NCBI GenBank assembly: GCA_030248295.1
Contig: JASANH010000497.1
Coordinates: forward strand, 124,001-188,000
Source of the DNA: Mesodorylaimus sp. YZB2_4
Lineage: Eukaryota; Nematoda; Enoplea; Dorylaimida; Dorylaimidae
DNA length: 64,000 nt
Reading direction: 5' to 3'
How positions within the stretch are numbered: position 1 is the first letter of the stretch; every line of letters begins with the position of its first letter. The notes below the pieces were generated by a model. It saw only the letters and a list, made by a program, of their open reading frames with translations. It did no database searches and was not told the origin of the DNA. The translations under genes were made by a program, and so were the position numbers. Below are positions 1 to 10,578 of this stretch, one piece after another.

Positions 1-21
1 TGCTGATAATTTGTTTTTCAG

Positions 22-1509
22 GCAGCCAAACAGAAGCAAGAAATAAAATCCCAAGAAATGGACGTTGTCGTAATTGAACGAGCGCAGGAGATCGCCATTC
101 AAGAACAGGAGATTGCGAGGAAAGAGAAAGAGTTGGATGCGAATGTGAGACGACCCGCTGAAGCCGAGCGATACAAGTTGGAGAAATTGGCCGAGGCTGA
201 ACGACAAAGGATTATACTCGAGGCGCAAGGAATCGCGGAGGCGGCTAAAGTAAGTCTTTTCCATTAAGCCCGGGAATGGAATCGATTTGGCCCTCCCCTG
301 CGGAATGGCCTAGTTGAGTGCTGGTTTTCGAGGGACGGACTACTCGGGCCGTGCAGTGTTGCCGAGTGTGTGTAACAGATTGCAACTTAGCGGGCGCAAG
401 CAGCCAGAATAGGCAGGGCAGGCTGCACTAGGATCGGGGTGTCTCTTCGCGTGGGTCACTCGACATTCAAACTCACCTGTGAACACATCAAAACTGTGAA
501 AACTTCATGTCATGTTATCGCACTGCGCACTAAGGAACACATATTTGACAATCTTGTCACTCAGGCGGGGTCATCTGAGTGCGCACTTGACCGCTAGGCC
601 ACGACGCGCAACCGCGGCACTCGACCGTCCGAAGTGATGGGGGAGGTCATCAAGTGATATGTGAGTCAGGGGCAGCCTCTGTTTTGCATCAATCCACTGC
701 CTGGTGGGTTGCGTGATCCCCACTGGCTGCCAGGCGTCAACCCTTCAGGTTGATGTTTCAGCCGCAGGCGGGTGTCGTTGCAAGACTTGCCTTTTACCTG
801 CGCCTGCGAGGCATGGCTGCAGGGCCTTGGTCAAGATTGTGGCAGAATAGTGTTGAGGCTCTTTGATGATCGGCAACTGAGGATGTCCCTTCGGTCAGTA
901 ATGTCTCAGCAATGGCGCAGGTCGAAATACGTGGTCCACTTGTGGGCTGTCCGCAGGGAAATGCATTAGACCAGTCGGTTTGATCTTTCCAGTCCGCCTG
1001 CTACTGTTCTGAGTGTGTGTCAGTTCGGATTGGGGTCTCGTATCTCCCGCCTACCGGGTCTCTGGTCGCGCTGCAGTGGCGCGCCCACCCAGGTGGACTA
1101 AAGCTGTGTGTGCAACCAGGGCGATAATGACTCTTGCCTGTTTTCAGCTAAAAGGCGAAGCGGAGGCGTTCGCCATCGAAGCCAGAGCCAAAGCCGAGGC
1201 GGAGCAGATGTCGAAGAAAGCGGAGGCGTGGAGAGAATACAAGAATGCGGCCATGGTCGACATGGTCCTCGATGCACTGCCCAAGGTGCGTTGGCTGAAC
1301 TGGGGTTCCGAGGGCAGATTCAAGCGTGTTTGGGTGTTTAGGTGGCGGCCGAAGTGGCTGGCCCGTTCGCGCAAGGCGTCGATAAGATGACCATGGTGTC
1401 GACCGGACGGGGCGAGGTGGGCGTGGCCAAACTGACCGGCGAAGTGATGGATATCGTGGGCCGAGTTCCAGAACTGGTCAATAAAATGACCGGCGTGGAC
1501 ATCGCCAAG
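22..1509 (+). CDS. FLOT1: Flotillin-1, C-terminal part (5' end outside window)
   Basis: Three exons can be read: 22-249, 1148-1285 and 1342-1509, all joined in phase 0 with GT donors (gtaagt, gtgcgt, gtgagt) and AG acceptors. The translation carries the long charged coiled coil of flotillins, with the Glu-Ala repeats ([37 protein letters not shown]) and the C-terminal block [22 protein letters not shown] that matches the end of flotillin-1. Flotillins scaffold membrane microdomains on the cytoplasmic face. The N-terminal SPFH/Band-7 domain must lie left of base 1. The last few residues expected after about 1509 were not located with confidence; possible small last exons follow acceptors near 1810 and 1996. 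Intron 1 (250-1147) contains a decayed tRNA-derived SINE. Family assignment is firm; the 3' end is not. Confidence 0.93.
500..612 (-). repeat. tRNA-headed SINE, family A, decayed copy
   Basis: Reverse-strand copy in flotillin intron 1. The tail motif (catgtcatgttat, then gcgcactaaggaacacat) and the 5' tRNA-like end (ccgctaggccacgac, complement of an A-box) are both visible, but the B-box region is badly eroded. Confidence 0.6.
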
Positions 1510-2478
1510 GTGAGTTGGAATCGTGTCTTGGCCAGTCGGGTCCTTAGCAGTTGGCCAGGGGTAGTGCCCTAGGCTGGGCCAATGATCAGACAGACAGGAG
1601 GCTCAACAAGCAAAATCAAAAAATTGGTGCCCTGGGCGGGAATCGAACTGTTTCCTCGGTCAAATATGCTACGTCCATGGATGGTACACACTCCGGGAGT
1701 GGACGGAGGTGTCGCTCCCCCCCACGGTATACATGGCACAGTGTATGGGTGGATCGTAGCACTCATGACCAGACGGTCAGAAGGGTGGAAGGATGGGGTG
1801 ACTCGTTTCAGAGTATCAGAAAGTAAGGCTGGCTTGGTCCCTGGCGACAGCGTGGATGGATGGTGAACCTCAGTGTTCTGGCCTGCCGAGTGTGCATTGT
1901 GAGCGAAGGTGGCTTCGAGTTGGCTCTATTCATATTACTGGCGTGTGCTTGGTTCAGCTTTCGGCATTCTCGCTGATCTGGTCGTGTCGTGTCGTCAGGC
2001 AACTCTGGTATTTCTACAAGTATGATCGATTGATGTCGTGATGAGCGATGTGGTTTTTTTATGGTTCTCATTCGTGTCTCGCATAATGTGCTTCAGTGTT
2101 GCATATTCTTTGGAGATTTTATATTAGAGTGCTTACGTCATTTGGTACTCGTATCGGGCTATTGCGTACGTGTCCATCTGCTCGTCATCTTATTGCTTTA
2201 GTCGTGATTTCAGCAAGTGCAGTGTTGTCAGAAAATGTCCAACTGAATGCAAAATACAAAAACGAGATACTCCTGTTGTTAGTTTGAATTACCGCGCTTT
2301 TGCTGCTTATGACAAATTGAAATGGGATGACACGTGTGCGCGAGTGACACACCGGGCGTGGAAGGTTTATAAGTTAGCCGTGAAGAAAAATGACTCAATA
2401 TCTTCCAAACCAGTTTCCAAACTCGGTCTGAACGGACGTTTCCGTGATATTTGTCCGGATTTTTCGTTCAAAACCAAA
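1510..2478. other. Spacer between flotillin and HMGCR
   Basis: Contains a solitary reverse B-box-like tRNA fragment at about 1630-1650 (ggcgggaatcgaac). From 2170 the frame of HMGCR exon 1 is already open, so translation could begin upstream of the start chosen, but that segment has no membrane-spanning stretches and no recognised similarity. No other gene seen. Confidence 0.5.
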
Positions 2479-5400
2479 ATGACATCGGACTATTGGATGG
2501 GCGTATGCTGGTGTGCAGAAATGATTTGGAATCTCTTCGGTCTGAGTTTTGTATTTTGGCTCGGAATCCATTTTTGGACGGCGAAAAAGAATCGCCTCAA
2601 AACGACCGAAGTGATGCAGGAAGGTGAGAATAATTGTTTTTTAAAATTTTCCAGTTTAGCTTACAGGATTTCCTGCTTTGGTTGTAAAGATTTTTGCGGA
2701 AAGAGCAGTCAGTTTGTCTACAGTAATCCATTTTATCTTTTTCAGTCACGAAAGCGAAAGAAGATGCTCCAACTGCGACCACGGATGCGCAAATACAAGT
2801 AAATATTAGGTCATCCGATTCGACTGCTACGAGTTCAATACCGCCAGAAACAATCAATTGTCGAAGTTTGGATATTTTGCAGCAATTGCTAAAATCTATG
2901 GTAAAAATTTTTTGATCGAGCGATTGATAAATACCTAATCTATCTTTTTTATACGCGTCTGTTTTTAGAACGCGAAAGAAATTTTGAGCGATGAAGAAGC
3001 CTTGCGATTGCTCGACGCGAAATTGATGGCTACTTACGAATTGGAAAAAATTTTCGGGGATAAAGATGCCAGAGCTGTGAAAATTAGGTAAATATTATCG
3101 TGATTTGGGATTGATTTCGATCAGAAAAGAAGCACACTTCCCTGAAATTTTATTTGAACGTGTGTTTCCTAAATTGACTTTTGAGCGAAAATTCTTTGAT
3201 CTTTTTTTATCAAATCTTTTTATGGTTCAATCGTTTTTTGTAGAAAAGGTGATTCAAATAGATTTCAGCCATGTTTGGTTTTTTCAGACGCCAATGGCTT
3301 CTTCGACATTTGGCTGTTGAATCTGAACGAGCGGTCACGGACGGAATTCCATTTTTGGATTTCGATTATTCGCGTGTGACGAACGCGTGTTGTGAAAATG
3401 TGATCGGTTATGTTCCAATTCCGTTGGGATACGCTGGACCGTTAAAAATCGACGGACGCGATTTTTATATTCCGATGGCCACGACCGAAGGATGTTTGGT
3501 GGCCAGTACAAATCGAGGATGTCGAGCCGTTTCGGTATGGAAATTTCCATTTTTTTGGTGATTTTCTGTGTATTGAAATGGATTTTCATGATTCTAGGCT
3601 GGCGATGGCGTGAGGACGGCGGTTTTTCGTGATTCTATGTCGCGGGCGCCTGTGGTCGAATTTGAGAATATCGAAGAAGCCACTGCGTTTATGCGATGGA
3701 CCGAGAAAACGGATAATTTTAGAATTATGAAACAACATTTTGATGCGACTAGTCGGTAAGATAATTTGATTTTGTTGATTGTTTGAAATTGGAGAAGAGA
3801 ATTTTTCAGATATGCAAAATTGAAATCTGTCAAACCGTTGTTGGCGGGACGAAAAGTTTATATTCGTTTTACGGCGACGACTGGCGATGCTATGGGAATG
3901 AATATGGTCTCAAAGGTGAGCTTGGGGGATTTTTTACAGAATAAAAAACATATGCCCCGAGCGGGAATCGAACCAGCAGCCCTGAGATTTTTTGGCAGAG
4001 TATCTGTAGGAAGCTGGCTGTGGCTTCCCCAGACACAAAACGAAGCAACCCACAGAGACAGCCTTCGCACCAGGAACACAAAAAACAACCCCACACACCC
4101 CCACAAAAAAAAACACCCAAAAAAAAAAAAAAAAAAAAAAAAAATCAAAAAAAAAAAAAATAATATCGACCGATTGGTGTCTGCTTTTTGTGGTTTGAGT
4201 GATTTAAAATCTGATAGTGTGTGACTATTCTAGATTTAATTGTGGGTTCTGCAAAATTAGGAAGTTTTTAAATTCGCGTCATTTTGATTTGCCGCTGTTT
4301 TAGCGTGTATAATCTTTGTAATTTTGTTTCAGGCGACCGAGGCCGTGTTGACGATTTTACGTGATCGATATTTCAACAACATGGTCGTTCTGAGTATTAG
4401 CGGCAATGTGTGCGTGGATAAGAAGGCGGCGGCCATGAACTGGATCGAAGGACGGGGCAAGTCGGTTGTGGCTGAAGCTGTCTTACCTTCGAGCGTGGTC
4501 AAGAATGTGAGTGAGGCGTGGTCTGGTCTGGTTGTAATTTGTTGAACTTGAAGTAATTTGGTTCTTTTAGGTGCTGAAAACCAATGTTAAACAGTTGGTG
4601 CAATTGAACTCGTCGAAGAATTTGATCGGTTCGGCGGTCGCGGGTGCCTTGGGTGGTTTCAACGCTCACAGTGCCAATATCGTGACGGCCATCTTCCTGG
4701 CGTGTGGACAGGTGAGGGGGTGGGGATGTCAATTTCCTCCCCGTTGCCCAGGTCTACCATGGAGTGGCGAGTGCTAGTGTGACTGCAGTGCTGCAGTAAA
4801 TAGGTTCCACCAAAAGCAAGGAATCGGAGGTTGTCGGGCGGCTCTTGATGTCATGTCATATTTTATCCATAGCCAAGCGCTAGCGCACTCGAGGGCTAAG
4901 GAACGCATTGAAAATTAATTTTTTGCCCTGGCGGGAGTCGAACCCTCGCCTATTAGGGTGAGAGACAGACGCCTTGGCCCGCTAGGCCGTGGCCGGGGTG
5001 GCGTTGGAAATGCTATGTGCGAGTTGTGTTTCAGGACGCGGCTCAAGTTGTCAGCAGCAGCAATTGCTTGACTGAATTGGAGGAGATGGAGAATGGCGAT
5101 TTGAGAATATCGTGCACTATGCCGAGCTTGGAAGTTGGCACAATCGGTGGTGGTACGATTCTGTCGGCGCAGAGAGCCTGTTTAGAGGTGAGCAGTGGGC
5201 TTATGGGGGGCAGTGGTAGCGGCAGTCAGGGATGATAAGTCCGTTTGGAAGACTCGGTCGGTGAGTAATTAAATGGGCGGGGCCACTGACAATTGAGGTG
5301 TATGCGTTGGGAGTGCATGACATTGTTCCCATCCTTCCTGGTCGAGCCGTAGCCGCGCCCGCGGATTGGGTGTTGCCGAATGAGACAGGTTTGATTTCAG

Positions 5401-5718
5401 ATGATGGGCGTGGCGGGAGGCAATCAGTCGGAACCCGGTGCCAATGCCAAGCAGCTGGCGCGAGTTGTGTGCGCGGCGGTGCTGGCTGGCGAGCTGTCGT
5501 TATTGGCCGCCTTGAGCGCTGGCCATTTGGTTCGTAGTCACATGAGGCATAATCGATCCAGTATCAACCTGTCGTCGCAGCAGGCGTCTGGTACCGAGGA
5601 CAATTCTACTTCGAGCAAAGCCTGTTTGAGCGATCGTCGGAGATGGGCCCAGGACGATTGCGTGTTGAATGGATCTGCGTTACTGCACCCCGAATCGTGT
5701 TCGAAAGTGCTCGTTTGA
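2479..5718 (+). CDS. HMGCR: 3-hydroxy-3-methylglutaryl-CoA reductase, short-N-terminus form
   Basis: Ten exons: 2479-2623, 2746-2900, 2969-3087, 3288-3534, 3598-3755, 3810-3915, 4333-4506, 4571-4711, 5035-5187, 5401-5718; all junctions keep frame and give about 571 residues. The enzyme reduces HMG-CoA to mevalonate with NADPH. Hallmarks are present: [17 protein letters not shown] with the catalytic Glu, TGDAMGMNM (cofactor loop), [16 protein letters not shown] (catalytic Lys), GQDAAQVV (catalytic Asp), GTIGGGT, and [16 protein letters not shown] with the catalytic His and the Ser that AMPK phosphorylates in vertebrates. The N terminus is odd: only one hydrophobic segment (residues about 16-34, rich in Trp/Phe/Leu) precedes the linker, whereas the animal family normally has several membrane spans including a sterol-sensing domain. 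The start at 2479 is the Met closest to that segment; an in-frame Met at 2170 would add about 100 non-hydrophobic residues. Catalytic part looks intact and functional. Confidence 0.95.
3940..4165. repeat. tRNA-like fragment with A-rich tail in HMGCR intron 6
   Basis: A reverse B-box-like piece (gagcgggaatcgaacc) at about 3959 is followed downstream by a very A-rich stretch (about 4085-4162). The arrangement resembles a degraded tRNA-derived retroposon; without a second copy the ends are uncertain. Confidence 0.4.
4848..4998 (-). repeat. tRNA-headed SINE, family A, well-preserved copy in HMGCR intron 8
   Basis: On the reverse strand the order is tRNA-like head with A-box (ggcctagcgggccaaggcg) and B-box (gggttcgactcccgcc), then a unique body ending in ccctcgagtgcgct and the tail tatggataaaatatgacatg. 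One of the best copies for building a consensus. Confidence 0.85.
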
Positions 5719-6139
5719 TTGACCATCCCCTGCTTAGAATGCACTGTTGTGTCCAATTTGCATGGTTGGTTTTGAATTGTGGATAGTTTCGTTCAATACG
5801 CAGTAAATTATAGAGAAATGATGCGATGGGGTTGACTTTGTATTGATAACACTCGTCGTCCTTGCGGTTGTCGAAGGCAGTCGGTTGTGAAATTTATGCA
5901 GAGTTTAGTCGATTTTGTTGAAGAAGTGAGCGAGTTATCTCGACGGCAAGGGGATCTTGTTGTGTGGCAATAATTGAAGCCCGGCCCGAGTTGGCTTCCT
6001 TGCGGCATCAGTTTGTTGGCGGGCGATTCGATGTGGTCGGGGTGCGCCTATTGTCTGACGTGCCATTGTTTCAGTTGGAGCAGATCGGATCGGACGTGGG
6101 ACATGCGCGGCATGAAAGGTGGGCAGGGCGTCGCTGGGT
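5719..6139. other. 3' flank of HMGCR
   Basis: No gene recognised. Presumably 3' UTR of HMGCR followed by spacer; I see no canonical AATAAA close to the stop. Confidence 0.4.
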
Positions 6140-6500
6140 GCAAAGAAATCGCCGTTCTCGAGCGAGGCTGCCATCGCCGCGGACCTGATATGGAAGGACC
6201 TGGGCGGCCGTGGTCGCTCGTGCCGGTGCTCGCTGGACACGACCGTGCGCGTGGCCTGCAAGCAAATGCACGAAATCGGCCAAGTTCACGATGGCTCGTG
6301 GTCTGGCGAGACGGTGCGTGTACTTGACCGATTTCGGCCTGGCGCGTGCCTTCCGTTTGCTGAACGGCGACTTGACTCCGGCGCGAAAGCGACCTGGTAT
6401 CGTCGGCACAACTCGATATGCATCGCCGAATGCCCAGCTCCGGCTACTGTATATGGCAAATAGCTGGGCTCGGTGTACCCGAGCCAACAAGAACCTGAAA
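6140..6500 (+). pseudogene. Decayed CK1/tau-tubulin-kinase-like protein kinase fragment
   Basis: Pieces of a kinase catalytic core appear in shifting frames. One frame gives CSLDTTVRVACKQMHEIGQVH, matching the helix before the catalytic loop; another gives YLTDFGLARAFRLLNGDLTP and GIVGTTRYASPNAQ, the DFG segment and the TTBK/CK1-type activation segment (family pattern GT-RYAS-NAH). The HRDIKPSN catalytic loop that should lie between is missing through a deletion and frameshift around 6283-6300. No introns are visible, so a processed or truncated copy is likely. Not functional. Confidence 0.75.
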
Positions 6501-9500
6501 ATTGGAAGCGCAATCTAAAACAGGAAATTCCGCATTAGTTTTTCCCACTCACTCATTTTCATTTTGACATAGCAGGTTTTTTAGAAGTAGCAATGGCGTG
6601 CCGATGCCCGGGCCAGGGGCAACGAGACCCCGAGTGCAGTGCCTGTGGCGATACCGGCCACCCTTGCCAGGCGCGCATATCCACGAGTCATTGACGGGCT
6701 GGTCCAGGCAGCAGAGATCAATATAAGGTGGTTCCTGAATGGAGTTTGCTGAGAACGGGCCAGTGAAAAGCTGCTTCATATTCCTGACTTGTGTAACCAG
6801 CGCACCCAGGCGGCGGGAGATAATCGAGACCGAAGTCTCTAAGCAATAAACTCCGACTGCAGGTAGGCAAGTCTCGCGACTATACCTGCTCTAGAAACAT
6901 CAACCGAAGAGGTTGACGTCCCAGCCAGGGGAGCGTATCGATTACTCCCGACCGCCAGGCGTGCTGGTCACACTTGGAGGTCTCGCAGGACAGCATTCTT
7001 CGAGGGGCATTTCAGCGAGTGCTCGCCTCCCTTCGACTGGCACCGTCCAGGCTAGGCTTCCAGTCCACCGAATGGCATTTTGTCAGGTCTATCATCGTCG
7101 TTTTATGCTAAAGTGCACATTCTGAAATCAACAGCGCATCATCCACAATAATTCTCACGTTTTTTTGTGCGCGCTCGAATCTTGGCCCTGGGTGTCGGAA
7201 TAAGTGATATTTGACAGAATCACCCGCTCCTTCTTCCAATCGCTGCCCCTGGCCAACTCTCGGCACGTCTGATCAGTCCAGGAACATGTCTAAAACACTG
7301 ACATGTGCCAGCTCACAGCGATGGTCGCAGTGGTGAGAGTCCCCTCGGACGGAGACGCAAACAGCAAACCAGAAAACCATTCATTGTCGAACGAATGCCG
7401 AGGACTCAACTGCGGAAACTGAATTTTTGGGTGCGGCGCCTTCGGTTTTGTAGTCAGGGCGGGAAACTCTTTTTTGCCCATCCATCAATGTCAGCGAAAT
7501 TCCATCGTAGAGATCAATAAACAAGATATGCAGGCCTAGATTCTGGGTTTCGACACCGAGGCCTGGTTGCCAATTCAGAAACCACGAAACCCAAACTAAT
7601 TCCTTGGCTCCAGCATCGACCGACCCGCCTATCCGGGCCGGATCGGATTTCGAATTCCCGCCAAAATATCTTCTCTGGCGTCCAGTCATGTCTTCGTGCA
7701 GGCAGCTAGGATCGACACTTCAACCCACTGGACTGGCCGCCCATGCATGACATCGACGTCGACCCCACCCACCTTCTGTCCCCATAGGAGCGCGGGGGGG
7801 CGACCCTGATTGAAACACCTCAGTTCTATTCTGGCTGAAGACGTCAGTTTGGGAAACCCGTTCTCAGAGAACTGGCTGTGGGCGATTCACCAGGAATTCA
7901 AATGGAGGTGGAAGTGGTGCCCTAGATTGAGAAAACTGTTCCTAATTGCCAGTCGGGGCCCTCCATCATCCGGAAACGCTGATTCTGGCGCAGGATGCCC
8001 TCGGCGGTGATGCTCCAGCGGAGAGCTACAAGTGAGGCCGTCAGAGGGAGCCTGTCATGAGAGTTGATCGCCTCACACACTGCCGCACCCGTCATTTTGA
8101 CTGCTGGCAAAACCCACAGGAAATTGGGGTAGGTGGGGGCCCAGCCCGAAAACAGTTAAAAGCTGTCCTCATACCGTCCAACTTCCACTCCAAGAAGTCA
8201 AGTCTAGAAGCGAAACGGGATATTGCAGTGCTGTTGGACAGTAAAAATTTGTGAAATTCTACGCTGTCGCCTCAGACAGCATGAGGCAAGGGACGAGCAC
8301 GTTAACTTAGTCCTAAAGTTCTCCTCCCCTGTCCGTTTTCGTCCGAAATCCGTCAGCCCCTTCTTGCTGACTGCGGGTGTCTGTTATCGATGGTTATCGA
8401 TTAAAGAAACAATGCATCATGCCAGAAAACAAATGAGTGGGCGCGATACAACGTGGGGTCGGGTCGGTTTGGTGACCTCACACCCGGGTCGGTCGATGCT
8501 GGCCTTGGGTGATGGAAATTAGCTCAGAACAAACATGCTCGCTAGGATGAAACAGAATTCGGGTTCCTAAATTTGATAAATTGCTAATAAGCAATTAACT
8601 GGTTTTTACTTGATGGATTTTGACGGACTCTGTTTTCGAAACCGTTGCATACCTGGCCAGCAGACAAAGCATTTTGGCCGCTCGGGGAGGAAAGCATTGC
8701 TGGTGGAGGAGGGATACCGTTTCTGCGTGCAGGATACTTCATTGAAGAAGTGTGCGACTGAAACGAGTGCTCTGGCATATTTTGCACGTGATAATGAGCG
8801 GTTCTATAAATTCAAGAAATAAAACTGATTTCGCGCGGGCTCATATAAGGCTGGAAAACCTGGTAAAGTCAGGGAGTCCGAGAAGTGCATGGGAAACCAG
8901 GGAAAATGGGAGTTTCGGGGCCAAAATCAAGGAAATGTGAGAGGTTGCATCGGTGACCGAGTTGATTTAGTAGTGCTGAGATAACGCGAGAAAAATCAAA
9001 TTTTTGTCTGGAAATCCTGGAAAAGTCAGGTGAAATCATTTTCCGCTCCTTGTATGAACCCTGTTCGCTTTGTTACGGACGTACGGTACGATAAGCGGAA
9101 ATGTGTGCGAGGGGAGGCAGGTGAGGGCCTAGTCTGATCGACATACCCTGGCCAAGGAGGGAGACAGGTCTGACTCTGGTGTGGGAGAGGCCGATGCGCG
9201 AGGAGGCATGCAGGCAATACGTAAAACACTCGAATGATGACCCGCAAACGAACATATTTGGAGGGAAGCGGCTGAAATGCTGGCATAGTGGGGCGGCACA
9301 CTTACCAGCGAGGGTTCAAATCGCAGTCAGGTAAATCATTTTGTAATACCCTCGATGCTCGTACCTGCCATGGGTAATGCAGTAAAACATGAAATTGGCG
9401 TTGGATCGCCATTGTCCCTTTTTAGATTTCAGGGCGGGCGTAGGAGGGAGGTGGCCGACCGAAGTCAGCGGGGTAGCGGGCAAGTCTTGCGACTATACCT

Positions 9501-10005
9501 ACGGCTGAAACATCAACCCGTCGGGTTGGTGTTTCCCAGCCAAGGGGAGAGTATCGATTACTCTCTCCCACTCGCCATGGCCTACCAGGCGGGGGGGGGG
9601 GGCACACGCGTATGCTTCGCGCTAAAGGCTAGCTTATCGATCTCATTAGGCCATCAAACACTGTCAATAACTGGCATTGGCAATCGCTGCCTGCGTGGGC
9701 TGGTCTAAAAGATTTCAGTCAGTCATAGCATAGGTTTGTGGAATCAACTGTATTATGGCCTTTTGGTATAGTTTTCTGGACTCGTTTCGAGGGAAGTTTA
9801 ATTTTGCAAAAGGGAGGAAGAATACTACAAGACCGACAACAACCTGTCTCATATGCGGCCCTACCATTTTCGGCACGGGGCCTCGTCGGCTGGCAATCAA
9901 TAGCAGCCATGGTGGAATACGTGGCACGATTCGACGCCCCACTCGAAATAACTTGTTGTACTCGCAGTCAGTCTCCTAAAACAGCAGGATTCAAAGTTGA
10001 AGACC
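6501..10005. other. Gene-poor spacer with dispersed repeats
   Basis: No conserved protein seen. Two related segments, about 6855-6960 and 9470-9575, share gcaagtct-gcgactatacc, a short inverted motif around aacatcaaccc and the sequence agtatcgattact; related fragments recur near 740-790, 17580-17620, 53960-54020 and 54720-54760. The stretch 8820-9065 (rich in ggaaaa-ctgg-aaagtcagg, ending ccttgtatgaaccctgtt) recurs near 37180-37540, so it is part of another old repeat family. Confidence 0.55.
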
Positions 10006-10578
10006 ATGCGGAAACAAAAATTCCTCTTCTTTCTGTGCTTAATATTAAGATTGGTCGCCCGTGAGGGTATCTCCGCCGTAAATACGCCACTATTAAGTTC
10101 CATGCGGACGGAGTCGACGGTGTTTGAAGAAGAGCACGGCATATACCGGTGTCACCGTTGCTTCAGCAGCTCTGCCGACTGTAATGCCATCGAGGACGAA
10201 GATGGCGAGATATGTCGTGGCTCGGCCTGCATCACGACCGTCTGCATCAACGGTGAGCCAGGCAGTGTGTGGTGGTCACTAGCAGCCACAGGGGACATCT
10301 CTGTTGCAGGCTCGGAAACAACAACTTTGAAAGGGTGCGTTGAAGTGGCCAAAGACAAGGAGTCGACGAGGATGTGCTTGGCCACTGTGGAGATCGGCGA
10401 TCAACACTGCACAGCGTGCACGTGCAAAGGGGGCCTGTGCAATGACCAAAGTCAGCGCGCGTTGAGTCTTCGTATGGTGGGTATTTCCAAGGGCATATTC
10501 GCCAGCTCGCACCGTATTCGAGCCGGCCATAAAGTGGCACTGGTTGTGCTGGCCTCGGCTCTGCATCGCTCGGCCTGA
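10006..10578 (+). CDS. Secreted or GPI-anchored Ly6/three-finger-like protein (copy 1)
   Basis: Start at ATG 10006 gives a signal peptide (KFLFFLCLILRLVAREG). The mature part has the cysteine spacing of Ly6/uPAR three-finger domains: YRCHRC, DC, ICRGSACITTVC, then GC, MCLA, CTACTCKGGLCND, with the closing Cys-Asn pair typical of the family. The C terminus ends in a hydrophobic stretch (VALVVLASAL), compatible with a GPI-anchor signal. The frame is open throughout, but 10253-10309 has gtgagc at its start and ttgcag at its end, is 57 nt long and falls at the same place as the phase-1 intron of the paralogue on the minus strand at 17998-18444, so I take it as an intron: exons 10006-10252 and 10310-10578, about 171 residues. 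Family call is good; ligand and role unknown. Confidence 0.8.
   Translation: MRKQKFLFFLCLILRLVAREGISAVNTPLLSSMRTESTVFEEEHGIYRCHRCFSSSADCNAIEDEDGEICRGSACITTVCINGEPGSVWWSLAATGDISVAGSETTTLKGCVEVAKDKESTRMCLATVEIGDQHCTACTCKGGLCNDQSQRALSLRMVGISKGIFASSHRIRAGHKVALVVLASALHRSA

Noticed and set aside
1108..1341. Alternative plus-strand frame overlapping flotillin exon 2
   Set aside because: Out of frame with the conserved flotillin reading and crosses its splice donor.
3858..4148. Minus-strand frame with a poly-Phe start
   Set aside because: It is the reverse reading of an A-rich tail in an HMGCR intron; no protein signal.
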